DNA from: an uncultured Eubacteriales bacterium
GTDB lineage: Bacteria; Bacillota; Clostridia; UMGS1810
Direction of reading: 5' to 3'
DNA length: 8,015 nucleotides
Assembly (NCBI GenBank): GCA_900555295.1
Contig: USKN01000084.1
Coordinates: 1 to 8,015, forward strand
The notes below the pieces were generated by a model. It did no database searches and was not told the DNA's origin. It saw only the letters and a list, made by a program, of their open reading frames with translations. Shown here one piece after another: positions 6,133 to 8,015 of the stretch. The translations under genes were made by a program, and so were the position numbers. How positions within the stretch are numbered: position 1 is the stretch's first letter; each line of letters starts with the position of its first letter.

Positions 6133-7347
6133 CTATTTGCCAATCATTTTTTGTATAAGTGTATATCCTTTTTCAATCTGTATTCCGCTTTTCTTTGCGT
6201 TATTTTCGGTATAGCAGCAAATACCGCTGTCTGTTTTATTTTCACTGCTGTAGAGTATATACGGTACCGCGTCCCTTACGTGAGTTCTTAATTTAAGAGG
6301 TGTAGGATGATCGGGTAATACAAGTATTTTATACGGTTCTCCCATTTTATCAAGTTCGCATTTAACATATCCCACAACTTTTTCATCTATAAGTTCTATT
6401 GATTTAACTTTGTTTTCAACCTCGTGTCTGTGACCGCATTCATCGGGTGCTTCCATATGAATATATACATAATCGCTGCCGCCTTTAAGAGCGTCAATAC
6501 ATGCCCTTGCTTTTGCGTCAAAATCGGTATTAATATTTCCCGTTGCACCATCAATATCAATTGAGTTCATACCGGCGCATATGGCAATTCCTTTAATAAG
6601 GTCAACTGCCGAAATAACGCTTCCGTGCAGTCCGAATTTTTTTTCAAAATTTTCAAGGCGCGGTTTTCTGCCCTCACCCCAAATCCATATTGAATTAGCT
6701 TTGTTAAGACCTCGTTCGGCTCTTTTAATATTTATGGGGTGATTATTTAATATGTCATAGCTTTTTTTCATCATTTCATAAATCGGCTGTGCGTCTTTTC
6801 CTTTCGGCATATAATCGCCAATTCTTTTTTCAAGAATATCGTGCGGCGGAGTAAGAACAAAATCATCGGGGCCGTTATCCCATACAAGTGCGTGGCGATA
6901 GCTTACACCTGTATAAAATTTAAAACGCTTATCATCTTTAAATGCTTCGTTTACCGCGTCAATAAGCTGTTTTGCTTCGTCTGTGGTTATTTCATCGGCG
7001 CTGTGGTCAATTATTACTTTATCGTCATAATCACCGTCTTCGCTTAAAGTAACAACATTGCATCTGAATATCATATCGGTATCTTTAATGTCTATGCCTA
7101 TACTTACCGCTTCAAGAGGAGATCGTCCCGTATAACATTTTTGAGGGTCATAGCCCATTGCCGACAGGTTTGCAACATCACTTCCGGGTGCAAGATTTTC
7201 GGGAACGTTTTTTACAAGCCCAACTTCACCTTTGCTGCATAAATAATCTATATTGGGTTTATGCGCACACTCAAGCGGTGTTTTTCCGCCAAGTTCGTCA
7301 ACAGGATAATCTGCCATACCGTCACCTAAAATAACAACATACTTCAT
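6133..7347 (-). CDS. apgM: ApgM-family phosphoglycerate mutase (possible homoserine kinase)
   Basis: Cytosolic two-metal enzyme of the alkaline-phosphatase superfamily, 404 residues, full length for the ApgM family. Visible landmarks: first metal ligand D9 in ILGDGMADYP, likely nucleophile S56 in PGSDVANLSAMGYDP, substrate loop YTGRSPLEA (72-80), VSYRHALV (148-155), IWGEGRKP (222-229), metal site MEAPDECGHRHEVENK (298-313, with D302 and H306) and LPDHPTPLKLRTHVRD (344-359, with D346, H347 and H356). ApgM enzymes interconvert 3- and 2-phosphoglycerate in glycolysis. Many bacterial members of this branch have instead been proposed to be homoserine kinases of threonine synthesis; sequence alone does not decide here, and no threonine gene is adjacent. 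Start ATG 7345-7347 has GGAGGA (complement at 7354-7359) six bases upstream. I saw no convincing promoter in the AT-rich gap before it. The gene precedes the two-component operon on the same strand. Confidence 0.88.
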   Translation of the reverse strand: MKYVVILGDGMADYPVDELGGKTPLECAHKPNIDYLCSKGEVGLVKNVPENLAPGSDVANLSAMGYDPQKCYTGRSPLEAVSIGIDIKDTDMIFRCNVVTLSEDGDYDDKVIIDHSADEITTDEAKQLIDAVNEAFKDDKRFKFYTGVSYRHALVWDNGPDDFVLTPPHDILEKRIGDYMPKGKDAQPIYEMMKKSYDILNNHPINIKRAERGLNKANSIWIWGEGRKPRLENFEKKFGLHGSVISAVDLIKGIAICAGMNSIDIDGATGNINTDFDAKARACIDALKGGSDYVYIHMEAPDECGHRHEVENKVKSIELIDEKVVGYVKCELDKMGEPYKILVLPDHPTPLKLRTHVRDAVPYILYSSENKTDSGICCYTENNAKKSGIQIEKGYTLIQKMIGK

Positions 7348-7526
7348 AATACTTCCTCCATTATGTATAATAAATCAACATCAATATTCTATTTTATATT
7401 ATGCAACATTTTTTAAAAAAAATCTACCCCTTTTTTAAAAAATTCACAAAATGTTTACTTAAAATGCTATTTTTACAATATATCATAACAATTTTTTGCT
7501 TTTTTTATAAAAATGCAAAAAAACAC

Positions 7527-7555
7527 TTGAAAAATAGCGCCATTTGTGTTATTAT
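7527..7555 (+). promoter_or_regulatory. Extended -10 promoter of secG
   Basis: TTGAAA (7527-7532), a 17-base spacer, then TATTAT (7550-7555) preceded by TGT, an extended -10. A-tracts directly upstream (about 7501-7524) look like an UP element. Transcription should start near 7562, giving a leader of about 40 bases. The rest of the 255-base divergent gap (7348-7602) holds only AT-rich sequence with two T6A6-type tracts and no gene that I can support. Confidence 0.82.
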
Positions 7556-7586
7556 AAGATATATGTGTTTTAGAATGAATAATTAT

Positions 7587-7593
7587 GGAGGTG
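7587..7593 (+). promoter_or_regulatory. Ribosome binding site deciding the secG start
   Basis: GGAGGTG sits nine bases before the ATG at 7603-7605. An in-frame ATG at 7585-7587 overlaps this site and so cannot use it; it would add six residues (MEVYLI) that are not expected in SecG. Confidence 0.88.
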
Positions 7594-7602
7594 TATTTAA
7601 TA

Positions 7603-7839
7603 ATGCTGCAAAACATATTAACTGTTGTTCACGTAATACTTTCATTGTTTTTAATTGTAGTGGTACTTTTTCAGTCGGGTAAAACAGCCGGTCTTTCGGG
7701 TTCAATTGCCGGCGGTGCCGAAACGTTTTTTGGAAAAAACAAAGCAAGAACATTAGATGGTTTACTTGAAAAACTTACTGCTGTAATATCAATTTTATTT
7801 ATAGTAACATCTTTTGTATTATCACTTCTTTTAAAATAG
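7603..7839 (+). CDS. secG: Preprotein translocase subunit SecG
   Basis: Small integral membrane subunit of the SecYEG channel, which stimulates SecA-driven export of unfolded proteins. The 78 residues show the SecG plan: membrane helix 1 (about 4-24), the conserved loop VLFQSGKTAGLSGSIAGGAE (21-40) running into TFFGKNKARTLDG (41-53), and membrane helix 2 (about 57-77). Length matches Gram-positive SecG. The ATG at 7603 is preferred over the in-frame ATG at 7585 because GGAGGTG at 7587-7593 is correctly spaced only for the former. The gene has its own promoter at 7527-7555 and a terminator at 7850-7879, so it appears monocistronic here; in many Firmicutes secG is followed by rnr and smpB, which are not seen in the short flank available. 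Confidence 0.97.
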   Translation: MLQNILTVVHVILSLFLIVVVLFQSGKTAGLSGSIAGGAETFFGKNKARTLDGLLEKLTAVISILFIVTSFVLSLLLK

Positions 7840-7849
7840 TATTTTAAAC

Positions 7850-7879
7850 AAAAGCCGATTATTTTTTAATCGGTTTTTT
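7850..7879 (+). terminator. Rho-independent terminator of secG
   Basis: CCGATTA (7855-7861) pairs with TAATCGG (7867-7873) around a five-T loop; the stem extends through a G-T wobble into A-T pairs, and a run of six T follows (7874-7879). It begins 11 bases after the secG stop. Confidence 0.9.
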
Positions 7880-7889
7880 ATATTTTAAA

Positions 7890-7931
7890 ATAACAAAATA
7901 CCGCGCTTATTTTGGCACGGTATTTTGTTAT
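7890..7931. terminator. Second hairpin, probable terminator of a converging gene at the right edge
   Basis: A 14-bp perfect inverted repeat, 7890-7903 (ends ATACCG) with 7918-7931 (begins CGGTAT); inside the 14-base loop GC (7905-7906) can also pair with GC (7915-7916). On the minus strand the stem is followed by TTTTAAAATAT, so it best serves a minus-strand transcript entering from the right, though it could back up the secG terminator. Confidence 0.65.
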
Positions 7932-7957
7932 AGCAATAAAAATTTGATTTGTTAGTT

Positions 7958-8015
7958 TTATTTAGGCAAACGAGACTCGAACACGCATTGCCTGACGATG
8001 GATGTTTTTGCAATC
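7958..8015 (-). other. Unidentified 3' end of a minus-strand gene (protein tail or tRNA-like)
   Basis: A minus-strand gene probably ends here, since a hairpin (7890-7931) lies just downstream. Two readings are possible. As protein, one frame ends IAKTSIVRQCVFESRLPK with TAA at 7958-7960; another ends RQAMRVRVSFA with TAA at 7962-7964. As RNA, the minus strand contains GTTCGAGTC, a tRNA T-loop pattern, in a possible T-arm (GCGTG / CTCGT, with one T-T mismatch and a G-T wobble), enclosed by AGGCAA (complement of 7988-7993) and TTGCCT (complement of 7964-7969). A real tRNA would need its 5' strand beyond the window, and no CCA is encoded. I cannot choose between these, and a tRNA relic is also possible. 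Confidence 0.3.

Noticed and set aside
7409..7442. Two T6A6-8 tracts 22 bases apart, about two helical turns
   Set aside because: Could suggest curved DNA or a protein site, but TnAn tracts bend weakly and the region is so AT-rich that the pattern is expected by chance.
7585..7602. Earlier in-frame ATG giving a six-residue extension of SecG
   Set aside because: The ATG overlaps the GGAGGTG ribosome site that serves the ATG at 7603, and the expected SecG start is the shorter one.
7401..7682. Plus-strand open frame of 93 codons upstream of and overlapping secG
   Set aside because: It is Lys/Phe/Asn-rich from poly-A and poly-T tracts, spans the secG promoter, has no ribosome site and ends within secG in another frame.
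1..8015. Mobile elements, CRISPR arrays, phage genes, toxin-antitoxin or defence genes
   Set aside because: I looked for transposase or integrase motifs, regularly spaced direct repeats and small paired genes and found none; all large frames are accounted for by transport, sensing, protease, metabolic and secretion genes.

Overview
The window is AT-rich DNA with strong AGGAGG-type Shine-Dalgarno sites, sigma-A-like promoters and dense AT-rich codon use. Together with the protein types (short two-helix SecG, membrane-anchored HtrA, OmpR/PhoB-type regulator with its kinase, ApgM-type phosphoglycerate mutase, CYTH fusion protein) this points to a low-GC Gram-positive anaerobe of the class Clostridia. 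The lineage is inferred from style and families; no ribosomal RNA is present to fix it.

Layout, left to right. Positions 1-1516, minus strand: an ABC-2 type exporter, ATPase first (500-1516), then its membrane permease one base downstream (1-498, cut by the window edge). Positions 1596-2456, plus strand: a CYTH-domain phosphohydrolase-like protein with a reduced N-terminal half, driven by a near-consensus promoter that overlaps the divergent ABC promoter region. A 17-bp perfect hairpin at 2473-2525 serves as a bidirectional terminator between this gene and the converging minus-strand block. Positions 2544-6073, minus strand: response regulator, sensor histidine kinase (8-base overlap, GTG start) and a membrane-anchored HtrA/DegP-like serine protease, with no terminator visible between them. 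Positions 6133-7347, minus strand: an ApgM-family enzyme upstream of that block. Positions 7603-7839, plus strand: secG, with its own extended -10 promoter and terminator. The last 85 bases (7931-8015) lie beyond a second hairpin and hold the 3' end of something on the minus strand that I cannot identify.

Functionally, the regulator, kinase and HtrA form a plausible envelope or secretion quality-control unit, comparable in logic to CssRS/HtrA of Bacillus, and secG next door belongs to the secretion machinery, although it is transcribed separately. The ABC exporter resembles GldF-type ABC-2 systems of unknown cargo. The most unusual gene is the CYTH protein: its N-terminal half keeps recognisable pieces of the AAA_28-type NTPase domain that normally precedes this CYTH type, but has no Walker A motif. 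Most of the window is ordinary housekeeping and sensing content; I found no phage, insertion sequence, CRISPR array or defence system.
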